NCBI GenBank assembly: GCA_017311315.1
Contig: CM029632.1
Coordinates: 16,398,031-16,462,030 of the forward strand
DNA length: 64,000 bases
From: Dendrocalamus latiflorus
Lineage: Eukaryota; Streptophyta; Magnoliopsida; Poales; Poaceae
Direction of reading: 5' to 3'
Shown here one piece after another: positions 44,777-56,591 of the stretch. Each line of letters starts with the position of its first letter. The first letter of the stretch is position 1. The notes under the pieces are model-generated. The model saw only the letters and a program-made list of their open reading frames with translations. It did no database searches and was not told the origin of the DNA. The translations under genes and the position numbers were made by a program.

Positions 44777-47700
44777 CTACAAATTGCGACATGTAGTTAA
44801 ACAAATTAGATATGTACCATAAGAATAAAAAAATATGTATTTGTGCTCATATTAAAAAACTGAAGGTAAGATAATGTAACGACCCACGTCGTTAATTAAC
44901 CCTAATTAGCGAATTAGGACGTTAAGTAGGATTAATTACATAAATGATAATCTAAAATTGCGAGGAAATTTAAACTTTTATGCGTAGTCGTATAAATTGA
45001 AATCAACGAATGATAAACTAGTAACTTGTTTCCATAATTTTATTAACGAGGATGAATATCAAACTATATGGACTGAAATGAGAAACAAAAATTCAATTGC
45101 ACGACAAATAGCAACTTTCAAGTCAATTAAAATATATATAACAGTACGTAGTACAACAGTAGTTAATTACAATCTGTGTAGGGTAAAATCAGTAACATAC
45201 ATTGATCGATGATGAGAACTCATATTAAGTCAAATAAAAATATTGCAAATTGCATTACATGATAGCGACAATCCAAATTACAGCAAATATATATATACAA
45301 TTCCATATCTCAACCAAATAACCCTTTTCAACAATTAAGAGTTTACAATACAATGGTATTCCGTTAGAAAGTATATGATTTAATTTACACCAAGTCCATC
45401 TCATACATAATAATTATTACAATAGAGAAATGAAGAATAGAAATTACATTAAATTGTATGCCTCAATATTAAGAGAAAGCCCTATTACATTCAGATCATC
45501 TCATACATTAGAGACTATCGTTGAACGGCCACCACACCGTTATTTCATTTGTGAGTGAACTAGTAACTGTAATACCGAAAAAGACCGAACAAAAGAAAAT
45601 AATTAAAAGAAGAAATTGCCGTCAGAGCCCTAGCGATTAACTTCGGGCAGGGTAATCCGTTCACGGAGATACCTGACCGTCCGGGGGCCAGTCGGCACCT
45701 CTCACAACCGTAGGCTCATCACACGGTATTATATATATACAAACCTGTTCTGAACATAGGAATCCAACCAAGGCAAAGACCAGAATATCATAAATTATTC
45801 CAGCCCAAACCCACAACAGAGAAACACCTGTCAAAGCCCTCACCACGCAAATGCCAACCACAGTGAATCAGATGCACCGGGCCAGAGCAGCCACGCCCAG
45901 AGGGCATCAACAGCCAACAAAGCCTCACAGGCAAGCCATCCAAACAAATATCCCACATAGCATACCAGTAGTCAAACCGAGAGAATAGAGCACAGAGGGA
46001 CAAAGCTAGGTAAGGTAACATTCCCCAACTCTTCCAGCCAATCCCCAGACCGCGAAGGAGTCCCAGCCGAGTGGAGCCGAAGGTCCAGGGAGTGAAGAAG
46101 CGACAAGCCGAAGGAAGATGGGGACATGACGGCCACGGGAGAACCGCAAGCCAGCAACCATCATCCACCACGCCAGCCAGCATCAAGCATCAATCACAGC
46201 CAACCGGCCACCACCCCAACCCCAAACCCTAGCATCCCGCACAAGCACCAGTGCAGGTAAACCCCAAAAGCCCAACATCTATGCAATGCCATTATCCCAT
46301 TCCATCCAACATAGGTTAGCGAGTAGCAACCATAAGCATTCATCCACAATAGAACACATGAACCATAAGCATATCACCGGAAGTAGCAGAGGAGAGAAGA
46401 GGGTTACCGCGAGGGCGGCGGCTGCGGGAGTCACGGCCGAGCCACCGGTTCACCGCCGCCAGTACTCCCCCGGCGCATGGCGACGGCTCACCGGCGAGGA
46501 CGGCCACGGTCACCCGCCTCCCAAAACTAAACCCTAGGCAAACCTCAAAATGTTAGTAAATTACAAAAGTAAATCAAGCTAGAAATGGGGAAAAAAGGGG
46601 GGGAAAGCATCTGTTTTGGCCAGATCTGGCCGGAGATCCCCAAGCGGCGCCGGCCATCCCGGCGGGAACGGCCGGCCAGAGGAGGCGTCGGCGGGGAGCC
46701 GGCGTGAGGGGGAGCAGCACCGAGGCAGAGGCGCCGAGGCGCGGGCGCGAGAGAGAGGCGGCGCATGAGGGGAGCCGAACCGGGCGGCGGCGCTAGGACC
46801 CGAAGGCAGGGGAGAGGCGGCGTGAGGTGAGAGCAGGGAGGCCGAGAGAGAGAGAGGGGGGGGAGATAGAGAGAGGGAGCCGGCGGAGTGGGTGAGAAAG
46901 GAGGAGAGGAGAGGAGATGGAGAGGCGTCGGCAGGGGAGTGAAGAGGAGGCGTCGGTGGGAGTAAAAGAGAGGGAGAGGAGGCGTCGGCAGCCGAAGGGA
47001 GGCCAAAAGCCCAGGAAAACCCAAGAAGAGGAGGCAGTTAACCATAGATACAATTAGGGCACGAATAAGATGATACTAATAGCAATCTTAATAAGAAATT
47101 ATGTAGATTATAAATACATTTCATGACCAATTGCCATGAGATAGAATCATTATAAGCATGCCCATGCATATTATTAAGCTAATATTGCCAATTTCGCCAT
47201 TAATCAAAATGATTAGTTAGAATGCAATAATTGGTAATTTCTTAATCTTGCATTTAATTTGTGGATACTATTAAAATGAACTGGGAACTATCGCATTCTG
47301 TATAAAGGAACGAAATGAAAATTAGCGAATCCTGATTATAATTAATAGAAATCTTATAATGACCAGAATCTTATAAATAATTGAACCGTAGATTAATTTA
47401 AGTCTAAATAGCAGGAAAAAGGCTGAATCTTCAAAGGGAACCATATCAGGGTAACGAGGAGACTCAGCAGTTTAATATAAACTCAGGCAAGCATTCCTTT
47501 GATCAAATCTTTAGCGTATATTGCTCAAAACAAGTATTTTTGTATTAATCTAATATCACCCTGCATGAAATAAATAAAAGGAGATTTAAATCGAGAAATG
47601 GCTATAAGTGAAAAGAGATAGATGGCAACTGATGGAGCAGTTGGCCATCTAGGTTAAGTAAGGGTGGGCAGAGGTTGCCAGGGCAGGTGAAAAAGGGGCA

Positions 47701-47865
47701 GGTGTGGGACCTCTGCATAAGAATAGAATATAAGAAGTCACCAGCTTCATCCGTGTGAACAGACCGTACCAAACCGTATCAACCAACATCCCGTTCGAGG
47801 ACGGACAGACTAGTAGCTCTATCAAAGTGTTATATTCTCCACATGGGTAAGTATTTTAGTTGGGA

Positions 47866-48178
47866 GAACCCACACGATCCGGGCCAGCACTTGGGTGCCG
47901 GGTGGGGGACCCCGTGGAGGAACCCACAAGATCCGGGCCAGCAACTGGGTGCCGGGTGGGGACCTCCACCCCAGCAGGAACCCACACGATCCGGGCCAGC
48001 ACTTGGGTGCCGGGTGGGGGATGCAAGGCGCATATATTAGCGCAGGTGGAGGTTGGGGTAGGACGAGGTCCGTGGGCGCCGAGCGAGGGTGAGAAACCAC
48101 CTCGGGCCGCCCCAACCAACAACTATGTCGAGGTCCGTGGGCGCCGAGCGAGGGTGAGAAACCACCTCGGGCCGCTGG
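47866..48178. repeat. Two tandem repeat blocks in the LARD LTR
   Basis: Three copies of a 58-64 bp unit starting GAACCCACACGATCCGGGCC (47866-48020) are followed by two copies of a unit containing GAGGTCCGTGGGCGCCGAGC (about 48062-48178). The same arrays occur 6898 bp downstream in the other LTR (54764-55076). Being upstream of the TATA box, they may be promoter/enhancer repeats. Confidence 0.8.
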
Positions 48179-48622
48179 CTGAGAATAGTTGGGTGGAGAT
48201 ATAATTACTGAGATAGATGCAAACGTTCTGTACTCTGATCTGGGCACCGCATCTAAGGAATTGCGGAGATCCATGAGCCACCAGGATCAGGGTGATGATG
48301 GGTAAAGTGATACAAGCTTGCGCAATGCTATCAAAATCATGAATTCATGCCTGTCTCCGGGAAAGGAGAATTACGGAAACTTATGGGGGTTTTTGCTGTT
48401 CATGCGTATGTTCAGTAGTTTTCTAAATTAATAAATCGGACTTCTTTCAAAACCAACAAACTTTATTTTCTATGTCATGGGAAGGAAATTGAGAAAGGAA
48501 AAGAGTATAAAAATAAGTAAGAAATTGGGAATAGGAATTGAGATTCCTAAATGTGGAAAAGATAAGCATGTTGTGCATTTTTGTTAATAACGCTTGCTGA
48601 GTACTTTTGTACTCACCCTTGC

Positions 48623-48629
48623 TATAAAT
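48623..48629 (+). promoter_or_regulatory. TATA box of the LARD LTR
   Basis: TATAAAT in the context 'cccttgctataaatctccc', about 340 bp before the LTR end, followed by AATAAA about 160 bp later. It is the best candidate for the element's transcription start. The copy in the 3' LTR is at 55521-55527. Confidence 0.55.
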
Positions 48630-48965
48630 CTCCCCTTGCTTAGGAGCATGTCAGTTCAGAGAATAGCAAGTCAAGTGGAAATTGCTTGGATGGAAGACCG
48701 TGGACTCGGATTGCAATAGGTGCAAGGTGGGCATCCCGTGCGAAGGTTGTGTTGAGTATGAGATATTCAAGCCTTTGAGGCTTTGTAATAAAATGTAGCC
48801 CTGCGTTCGATATTATTGTAATATCGTGTTTTGTCTCTAATTATTGTTCTGCTGCAACACTCTGGTGGCTTATTATTCGTTAGAGCGATGTTTTATCTGC
48901 TAAAACGAATAATAATCCGTTGACTGGCGTTATTACCCCACGGTAATAATGCGGGTAGTCACAGG

Positions 48966-48982
48966 TGGTATCAGAGCAATGG
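48966..48982 (+). other. Primer-binding site of the LARD
   Basis: TGGTATCAGAGCAATGG two bases after the LTR end matches the initiator tRNA-Met complement and fixes plus orientation. Confidence 0.9.
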
Positions 48983-51759
48983 TTTGAGGGTCACGCAAAT
49001 AATTAGAGACGATTCTGGACTTAAGGATGTTGTTCTTGCTATATGGCAATATGTATTCTTTAATACTTCTCGTCTGTACGGCATTTCTTAATTGCTAGCT
49101 CTAGGCTTCGGCATTATTATCTTTAGACCGCCAATTATTTCGAAAACCGGATTGGTTAGTGAGGAGGGTAGTGATGACAATAATAATTATAACAATCTAA
49201 ACTATGGTACTAATTCTTTTTATCGGTAACGGTGTTAGTTTACAAAATTCTAGTGGTTGTTGGTAACCAATACAATTTTAATTATGAATTTAACATATAA
49301 TTTTGCTGCAATTAGATATCCTGCATTTAAATTATTGCATTTCAGTTAATATATGATTGCTACTTTATTGTTTCAAACTGTAGCGACATAGGCAACCTAA
49401 GGTAAATATGAGTAGTTATAGTAGTTTTAGAAGTAAACCAAACTCTGAGACCCTTATCTTTTCACTCTGGCAACTAAATGAACACATCCGCCATCACAAA
49501 ATTTAGTAGACAATCAAAGCAAATAAAAATTATAACTATTCCTGATGGCAGATGAACCAAAATAACATTGACTTCTCTCACTTCTGCATATGAGATTTCC
49601 CGGACGAGTGGTCCGTGGCGCTCCCGAACGCGTAAGTTTCGGGCGTACTCAGGAACGAAGTCCTGGGCGTACTCAGGGATGAGCCCTGAGCGTGGTTCCA
49701 AACGCGAAAGTTTTGGGCGATCCTGAGAGCGAGTTCTCAGGCGTGCCTGGGCACGGAGATCCAGGGTAGTGTAGGTTCGCACTCAGAGGCAAGCTCTGAG
49801 CGTGGTCCCAAACGCGAAAGATTTGGGCGGTCTCGAGAGCGAGTTCTCGAGCGTAGCTGGGCACGTAGTCCCAGAGTAGTGTAGGAGCTGATTCTTTTTG
49901 CATCTCTATGTTTCTTGGGTTTTATTTGCCTAATGTGTATGCGGTAATGAGAAGATCAACAGTAGAGGGGAAGTAATGCTGTTTTCTACTATTTCAACAT
50001 AAATAAATTCTCATCTATTGGCATGCTGAACACTAATAAGGAAAACCTGGGTCTATAACATGAATAAAAATTTGTTCGTACCTCTTCTAACAATTTGCTG
50101 CAGGAAATTTGATAATATCATGATATGCAGGTATTTTCAAAAATAGAATTTACTAAATTTAATTTCAACGTAAAATGAGGTGACTAAGTGTAGAATGATC
50201 AGTCAAATTAAAACAAGTGGAAATATAGCACCTAGCCGTAGTATAGGAAAAACGCTCAATTCTTTATTAGTTTTAAAAGTCGGTTATATAGAATTACCAG
50301 GATTACTAGACGTAGACGAGTTGTTACGAGATCGACTGTAGGTAACATATCCACCACCATCCATTTTCTTTTGCAGAACACGTGACTTAGAGTGAGACGT
50401 CATTAGAACGTAATTGAAAAAAAAAATGACGCTAACTAGTTTGCAACTCAAGACTGGTAGACTGTTTAGCTGTAAAGCCTTTATTTCACCAAATAAATCT
50501 GTTCCTAATAATCTATCCCTAGATACTCCGAGAAACTTGTTACTTGCTTAATTCTTTCCCTCTTGGAGCGTATGGTCAGACCTACAGCGGATATCTATAC
50601 CTACCTACGTTTCCCGTTATAATTCGGATTGGAAGCATTCCGAAGTTCTAAGCCTACAGCTGCTACGAGATTAATCACCCCATTCTCCGTGAATCGTTTT
50701 AAAGCAGTCCCCGAACGATTATTATCCAGGTCTGGTGCATTTCCCCACGTTCATGAACATATGATTTCAGGAACTTTTGTCATAGTCTCCGGAGCATCAC
50801 ATTGACCATGAACTTATAAAATAAATATTTTACAAATGGAAACTGTTTCAGCATGACATTAGGAATTAATTATTTTCACAAAACCCCTTGCATCATTCTA
50901 TATAAATATTTCTTGCACCATAGTGTTTAAAGTTTTCGAAAAACTCTTTCATGCATTCCATGAGGACATATATTATGAATAAGGGGAAATGTCCACTCTT
51001 TCGATATCATCGATATATCATCCGCTGAATCCCAAAACCGTATGGCAATACCTATCCCTGTATGTAGCGAATAAATCTCTAGGCCTGCCTAGTAACCTAG
51101 GGAAACCTGTTCAATTCCGAAGAGCTAAACTACGTCTAAAAAGCTAGTATCGTAAACATAGAATTTAAGTCCAAAATTTCAAACACCATAATGCCATCCG
51201 AATAGGGAGTAACAATATTAACCAAACAGGAAATACCCAGCCCTTAGATAGCCCAAGTACCAAGTCAGGAAACAAGGATAATGCTGATCTAATATCACAT
51301 CTTCCTGCCGCAAGACAACATTTCAACCCAGTTGCTTTAAGCAACACTGCTTCTTTGAACCACCCTGCCGAACTATCACCAATAGCACTTCAGTAGACCA
51401 GCTAAAGGAATCAAGGGGTAGCTAAAGAATTAAGGAGGGAAGGGGCATTGGTTAGAAAAAGGAAAGTATTAACTGGTGCAATATAGAATAGATTGAACGA
51501 TTTTCCTACCTTAACATGAATTATAATTCCGATCCTAAGGTTACCAAATCACTAGTAACGATAATTGATAACAGGTAGCTTGATATCGAATTTTAACGTT
51601 GGCATGTGAGGAGTCAACGAGCGATACAAGCATAGGAGGTGTATCTACCAAAAGGCGGAATAAATAGGAATATCCACGAGCACGTTTCGTAAAGGATCAA
51701 TAAGAGACCTACCACAACCTTCTTCAGCCAGTTTCGATTTCGAGGACGAAATCATTTTT
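48983..51759 (+). other. LARD interior: no protein-coding gene
   Basis: The longest frames here (about 60-100 codons, minus strand) overlap the hairpin array or have no similarity. No gag, protease, RT, RNase H or integrase motif is visible on either strand. The notable content is the hairpin array at 49601-49874. Confidence 0.75.
49601..49874 (+). repeat. Array of eleven consecutive hairpins with covarying stems
   Basis: Perfect stems of 5-7 bp with 5-10 nt loops follow each other: CGGAC/GTCCG (49601), CCCGAA/TTCGGG (49623), CAGGA/TCCTG (49650), CTCAGGG/CCCTGAG (49672), CCAAA/TTTGG (49698), CCTGAGA/TCTCAGG (49722), CCTGG/CCAGG (49746), CTCAGAG/CTCTGAG (49782), CCCAAA/TTTGGG (49807), CTCGAGA/TCTCGAG (49832), CTGGG/CCCAG (49857). 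Hairpins 4-7 and 8-11 are two copies 110 bp apart, and 1-3 are a shorter, more diverged copy. Stems vary between copies with matching changes on both arms, while loops (cgcgaaag, gcgagt) are kept. Confidence 0.85.
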
Positions 51760-51772
51760 AAGGAGGGAAGTT
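51760..51772 (+). other. Polypurine tract of the LARD
   Basis: AAGGAGGGAAGTT lies directly before the 3' LTR start TGTAACGACC; position and purine content fit. Confidence 0.8.
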
Positions 51773-54700
51773 TGTAACGACCCACGTCGTTAATTAACCC
51801 TAATTAGCGAATTAGGACGTTAAGTAGGATTAATTACATAAATGATAATCTAAAATTGCGAGGAAATTTAAACTTTTATGCGTAGTCGTATAAATTGAAA
51901 TCAACGAATGATAAACTAGTAACTTGTTTCCATAATTTTATTAACGAGGATGAATATCAAACTATATGGACTGAAATGAGAAACAAAAATTCAATTGCAC
52001 GACAAATAGCAACTTTCAAGTCAATTAAAATATATATAACAGTACGTAGTACAACAGTAGTTAATTACAATCTGTGTAGGGTAAAATCAGTAACATACAT
52101 TGATCGATGATGAGAACTCATATTAAGTCAAATAAAAATATTGCAAATTGCATTACATGATAGCGACAATCCAAATTACAGCAAATATATATATACAATT
52201 CCATATCTCAACCAAATAACCCTTTTCAACAATTAAGAGTTTACAATACAATGGTATTCCGTTAGAAAGTATATGATTTAATTTACACCAAGTCCATCTC
52301 ATACATAATAATTATTACAATAGAGAAATGAAGAATAGAAATTACATTAAATTGTATGCCTCAATATTAAGAGAAAGCCCTATTACATTCAGATCATCTC
52401 ATACATTAGAGACTATCGTTGAACGGCCACCACACCGTTATTTCATTTGTGAGTGAACTAGTAACTGTAATACCGAAAAAGACCGAACAAAAGAAAATAA
52501 TTAAAAGAAGAAATTGCCGTCAGAGCCCTAGCGATTAACTTCGGGCAGGGTAATCCGTTCACGGAGATACCTGACCGTCCGGGGGCCAGTCGGCACCTCT
52601 CACAACCGTAGGCTCATCACACGGTATTATATATATACAAACCTGTTCTGAACATAGGAATCCAACCAAGGCAAAGACCAGAATATCATAAATTATTCCA
52701 GCCCAAACCCACAACAGAGAAACACCTGTCAAAGCCCTCACCACGCAAATGCCAACCACAGTGAATCAGATGCACCGGGCCAGAGCAGCCACGCCCAGAG
52801 GGCATCAACAGCCAACAAAGCCTCACAGGCAAGCCATCCAAACAAATATCCCACATAGCATACCAGTAGTCAAACCGAGAGAATAGAGCACAGAGGGACA
52901 AAGCTAGGTAAGGTAACATTCCCCAACTCTTCCAGCCAATCCCCAGACCGCGAAGGAGTCCCAGCCGAGTGGAGCCGAAGGTCCAGGGAGTGAAGAAGCG
53001 ACAAGCCGAAGGAAGATGGGGACATGACGGCCACGGGAGAACCGCAAGCCAGCAACCATCATCCACCACGCCAGCCAGCATCAAGCATCAATCACAGCCA
53101 ACCGGCCACCACCCCAACCCCAAACCCTAGCATCCCGCACAAGCACCAGTGCAGGTAAACCCCAAAAGCCCAACATCTATGCAATGCCATTATCCCATTC
53201 CATCCAACATAGGTTAGCGAGTAGCAACCATAAGCATTCATCCACAATAGAACACATGAACCATAAGCATATCACCGGAAGTAGCAGAGGAGAGAAGAGG
53301 GTTACCGCGAGGGCGGCGGCTGCGGGAGTCACGGCCGAGCCACCGGTTCACCGCCGCCAGTACTCCCCCGGCGCATGGCGACGGCTCACCGGCGAGGACG
53401 GCCACGGTCACCCGCCTCCCAAAACTAAACCCTAGGCAAACCTCAAAATGTTAGTAAATTACAAAAGTAAATCAAGCTAGAAATGGGGAAAAAAGGGGGG
53501 GAAAGCATCTGTTTTGGCCAGATCTGGCCGGAGATCCCCAAGCGGCGCCGGCCATCCCGGCGGGAACGGCCGGCCAGAGGAGGCGTCGGCGGGGAGCCGG
53601 CGTGAGGGGGAGCAGCACCGAGGCAGAGGCGCCGAGGCGCGGGCGCGAGAGAGAGGCGGCGCATGAGGGGAGCCGAACCGGGCGGCGGCGCTAGGACCCG
53701 AAGGCAGGGGAGAGGCGGCGTGAGGTGAGAGCAGGGAGGCCGAGAGAGAGAGAGAGGGGGGAGATAGAGAGAGGGAGCCGGCGGAGTGGGTGAGAAAGGA
53801 GGAGAGGAGAGGAGATGGAGAGGCGTCGGCAGGGGAGTGAAGAGGAGGCGTCGGTGGGAGTAAAAGAGAGGGAGAGGAGGCGTCGGCAGCCGAAGGGAGG
53901 CCAAAAGCCCAGGAAAACCCAAGAAGAGGAGGCAGTTAACCATAGATACAATTAGGGCACGAATAAGATGATACTAATAGCAATCTTAATAAGAAATTAT
54001 GTAGATTATAAATACATTTCATGACCAATTGCCATGAGATAGAATCATTATAAGCATGCCCATGCATATTATTAAGCTAATATTGCCAATTTCGCCATTA
54101 ATCAAAATGATTAGTTAGAATGCAATAATTGGTAATTTCTTAATCTTGCATTTAATTTGTGGATACTATTAAAATGAACTGGGAACTATCGCATTCTGTA
54201 TAAAGGAACGAAATGAAAATTAGCGAATCCTGATTATAATTAATAGAAATCTTATAATGACCAGAATCTTATAAATAATTGAACCGTAGATTAATTTAAG
54301 TCTAAATAGCAGGAAAAAGGCTGAATCTTCAAAGGGAACCATATCAGGGTAACGAGGAGACTCAGCAGTTTAATATAAACTCAGGCAAGCATTCCTTTGA
54401 TCAAATCTTTAGCGTATATTGCTCAAAACAAGTATTTTTGTATTAATCTAATATCACCCTGCATGAAATAAATAAAAGGAGATTTAAATCGAGAAATGGC
54501 TATAAGTGAAAAGAGATAGATGGCAACTGATGGAGCAGTTGGCCATCTAGGTTAAGTAAGGGTGGGCAGAGGTTGCCAGGGCAGGTGAAAAAGGGGCAGG
54601 TGTGGGACCTCTGCATAAGAATAGAATATAAGAAGTCACCAGCTTCATCCGTGTGAACAGACCGTACCAAACCGTATCAACCAACATCCCGTTCGAGGAC

Positions 54701-55861
54701 GGACAGACTAGTAGCTCTATCAAAGTGTTATATTCTCCACATGGGTAAGTATTTTAGTTGGGAGAACCCACACGATCCGGGCCAGCACTTGGGTGCCGGG
54801 TGGGGGACCCCGTGGAGGAACCCACAAGATCCGGGCCAGCAACTGGGTGCCGGGTGGGGACCTCCACCCCAGCAGGAACCCACACGATCCGGGCCAGCAC
54901 TTGGGTGCCGGGTGGGGGATGCAAGGCGCATATATTAGCGCAGGTGGAGGTTGGGGTAGGACGAGGTCCGTGGGCGCCGAGCGAGGGTGAGAAACCACCT
55001 CGGGCCGCCCCAACCAACAACTATGTCGAGGTCCGTGGGCGCCGAGCGAGGGTGAGAAACCACCTCGGGCCGCTGGCTGAGAATAGTTGGGTGGAGATAT
55101 AATTACTGAGATAGATGCAAACGTTCTGTACTCTGATCTGGGCACCGCATCTAAGGAATTGCGGAGATCCATGAGCCACCAGGATCAGGGTGATGATGGG
55201 TAAAGTGATACAAGCTTGCGCAATGCTATCAAAATCATGAATTCATGCCTGTCTCCGGGAAAGGAGAATTACGGAAACTTATGGGGGTTTTTGCTGTTCA
55301 TGCGTATGTTCAGTAGTTTTCTAAATTAATAAATCGGACTTCTTTCAAAACCAACAAACTTTATTTTCTATGTCATGGGAAGGAAATTGAGAAAGGAAAA
55401 GAGTATAAAAATAAGTAAGAAATTGGGAATAGGAATTGAGATTCCTAAATGTGGAAAAGATAAGCATGTTGTGCATTTTTGTTAATAACGCTTGCTGAGT
55501 ACTTTTGTACTCACCCTTGCTATAAATCTCCCCTTGCTTAGGAGCATGTCAGTTCAGAGAATAGCAAGTCAAGTGGAAATTGCTTGGATGGAAGACCGTG
55601 GACTCGGATTGCAATAGGTGCAAGGTGGGCATCCCGTGCGAAGGTTGTGTTGAGTATGAGATATTCAAGCCTTTGAGGCTTTGTAATAAAATGTAGCCCT
55701 GCGTTCGATATTATTGTAATATCGTGTTTTGTCTCTAATTATTGTTCTGCTGCAACACTCTGGTGGCTTATTATTCGTTAGAGCGATGTTTTATCTGCTA
55801 AAACGAATAATAATCCGTTGACTGGCGTTATTACCCCACGGTAATAATGCGGGTAGTCACA
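51773..55861 (+). repeat. 3' LTR of the LARD
   Basis: It is 4089 bp, the same length as the 5' LTR, offset by 6898 bp, with one substitution noticed. It ends GTAGTCACA followed by the duplicated GATAA. Confidence 0.93.
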
Positions 55862-55874
55862 GATAATAACTTAC

Positions 55875-56020
55875 TTGCGATTTAAATCCGAAATCTCAAT
55901 CTCGTGCTTGTCACAAAAGGCTTTCACCTCCTCAAGAAGTGGTTCCCAGCCATCATTTCTCAAGTCACTAAGCAATGATTTTGTGTTAGAAATGCAGGGG
56001 CCTAATTGACTAATTGACTG
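55875..56020 (-). pseudogene. hAT transposase, preceding exon
   Basis: In sense it reads NTKSLLSDLRNDGWEPLLEE, VKAFCDKHEIEISDLNRK and then a GTAAGT donor at 55874-55869. Joined to the acceptor at 44777, the codon split AA|G restores an open frame into CVDVTKSRNK, so this is an intron whose bulk is the LARD. The 5' end of the exon is not defined: upstream sequence quickly becomes the poly-C terminal region of the element, and the rest of the transposase is absent. Confidence 0.75.
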
Positions 56021-56169
56021 TGATGAAGGGTGATTAAGGGGTCCTATTAATGCATTTGGTGGACCATTGGGGGGGCCAGGCCCCTGCCCGCCCCCCCCCC
56101 CCCCCTGTCTCCGCCCCTGAGCACGTGCAGAATTTTTTGTGGTGGCTATGAACACCGCTAGATATGAAT

Positions 56170-56183
56170 CTGCTCTGATACCA
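56170..56183 (-). other. Primer-binding site of Copia-4
   Basis: In sense it reads TGGTATCAGAGCAG, directly adjoining the LTR to its right. It is separated from the Copia-4 leader by the hAT insertion at 44138-56119. Confidence 0.75.
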
Positions 56184-56591
56184 TAAAAGAAGATAAAATA
56201 GCATGGAATAATTGTTGGATTGCTATATACTGAGAGTATATGGTAACTTGAAGATCAAGTCAATCTACAAGAGATATGGAAGGAATAGAATACAAATCCT
56301 AAATGATTATAATATATCTCTAATAGTCTTGTTGTACAAATCGTGTATAACACTTTCGATTGGAAAGGGGAAAGAAAATATTCAGAAAGGTAGAAATATG
56401 AGCTATGAACATCGGCTTTGCCATCATGTAGTTAAGCTAGTTTTCTTATATCAATATAATAGGAAAATTCACAAAGTTGTTTGTCATATCAACTTAAAAA
56501 GGGAATAGGTTAATATATAGCCTATTTGTAGCATAGATACAGACAAACAGATCACAGATTGTCAAGATGTCCAGACAAAACTATTCTAACA
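56184..56591 (-). repeat. 5' LTR of Copia-4
   Basis: In sense it begins TGTTAGAATAGTTTTGTC (from 56591 down), has a TATATATTA box at about 56511-56519 and ends at the primer-binding site, about 408 bp, a normal copia LTR size. The usual terminal CA is not clean (it ends CTTCTTTTA), so the inner edge may be mutated. No second LTR was found. Confidence 0.6.

Larger units (their letters stand above)
44875..48963 (+). repeat. 5' LTR of the LARD
   Basis: It runs TGTAACGACCCACGTCG...GCGGGTAGTCACA, 4089 bp, GC-rich at about 46390-47000 and AT-rich elsewhere. TATAAAT lies at 48623 and AATAAA at about 48787, so U3 makes up most of the LTR. Open frames within it (166 and 150 codons on the minus strand) recur in the other LTR, fall in compositionally biased or tandem-repeat sequence, and are not called genes. 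Confidence 0.93.
44875..55861 (+). mobile_element. Young non-coding LTR retrotransposon (LARD type) nested in the hAT intron
   Basis: It is 10,987 bp with a perfect 5-bp duplication GATAA (44870-44874 and 55862-55866). Two 4089-bp LTRs enclose a 2.8-kb interior with primer-binding site and polypurine tract but no gag or pol. By eye the LTRs differ at one base (G to A in the GA-rich run, near 46858 versus 53756), so insertion is very recent. The phrase before the polypurine tract (ttcgaggacgaaatcatttt) resembles the end-of-pol text of gypsy elements, so it probably derives from one and moves with borrowed proteins. Confidence 0.93.
44138..56119 (-). mobile_element. hAT transposon, enlarged by a nested LTR element
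   Basis: Ends are CAGGGGCGGAGCCAGG and, complemented, CAGGGGCGGAGACAGG. The 8-bp duplication AGCACGTG is perfect (44130-44137 and 56120-56127). About 11 kb of its 12 kb is the LARD (44875-55861); the element itself is only about 1 kb, so it is a deletion derivative that kept two transposase exons at its minus-strand 3' end. A run of about 18 C lies just inside the right end. It is inserted in Copia-4. Confidence 0.92.

Noticed and set aside
46545..47045. 166-codon Pro/Leu-rich minus-strand frame in the LARD LTR (and its copy at 53443-53943)
   Set aside because: Low-complexity product of a GA-rich/GC-rich tract, present identically in both LTRs.
49474..49903. 102- and 76-codon minus-strand frames over the hairpin array
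   Set aside because: They are antisense to the element, consist of repeat-derived sequence, and lack any known domain; structure explains the region better.
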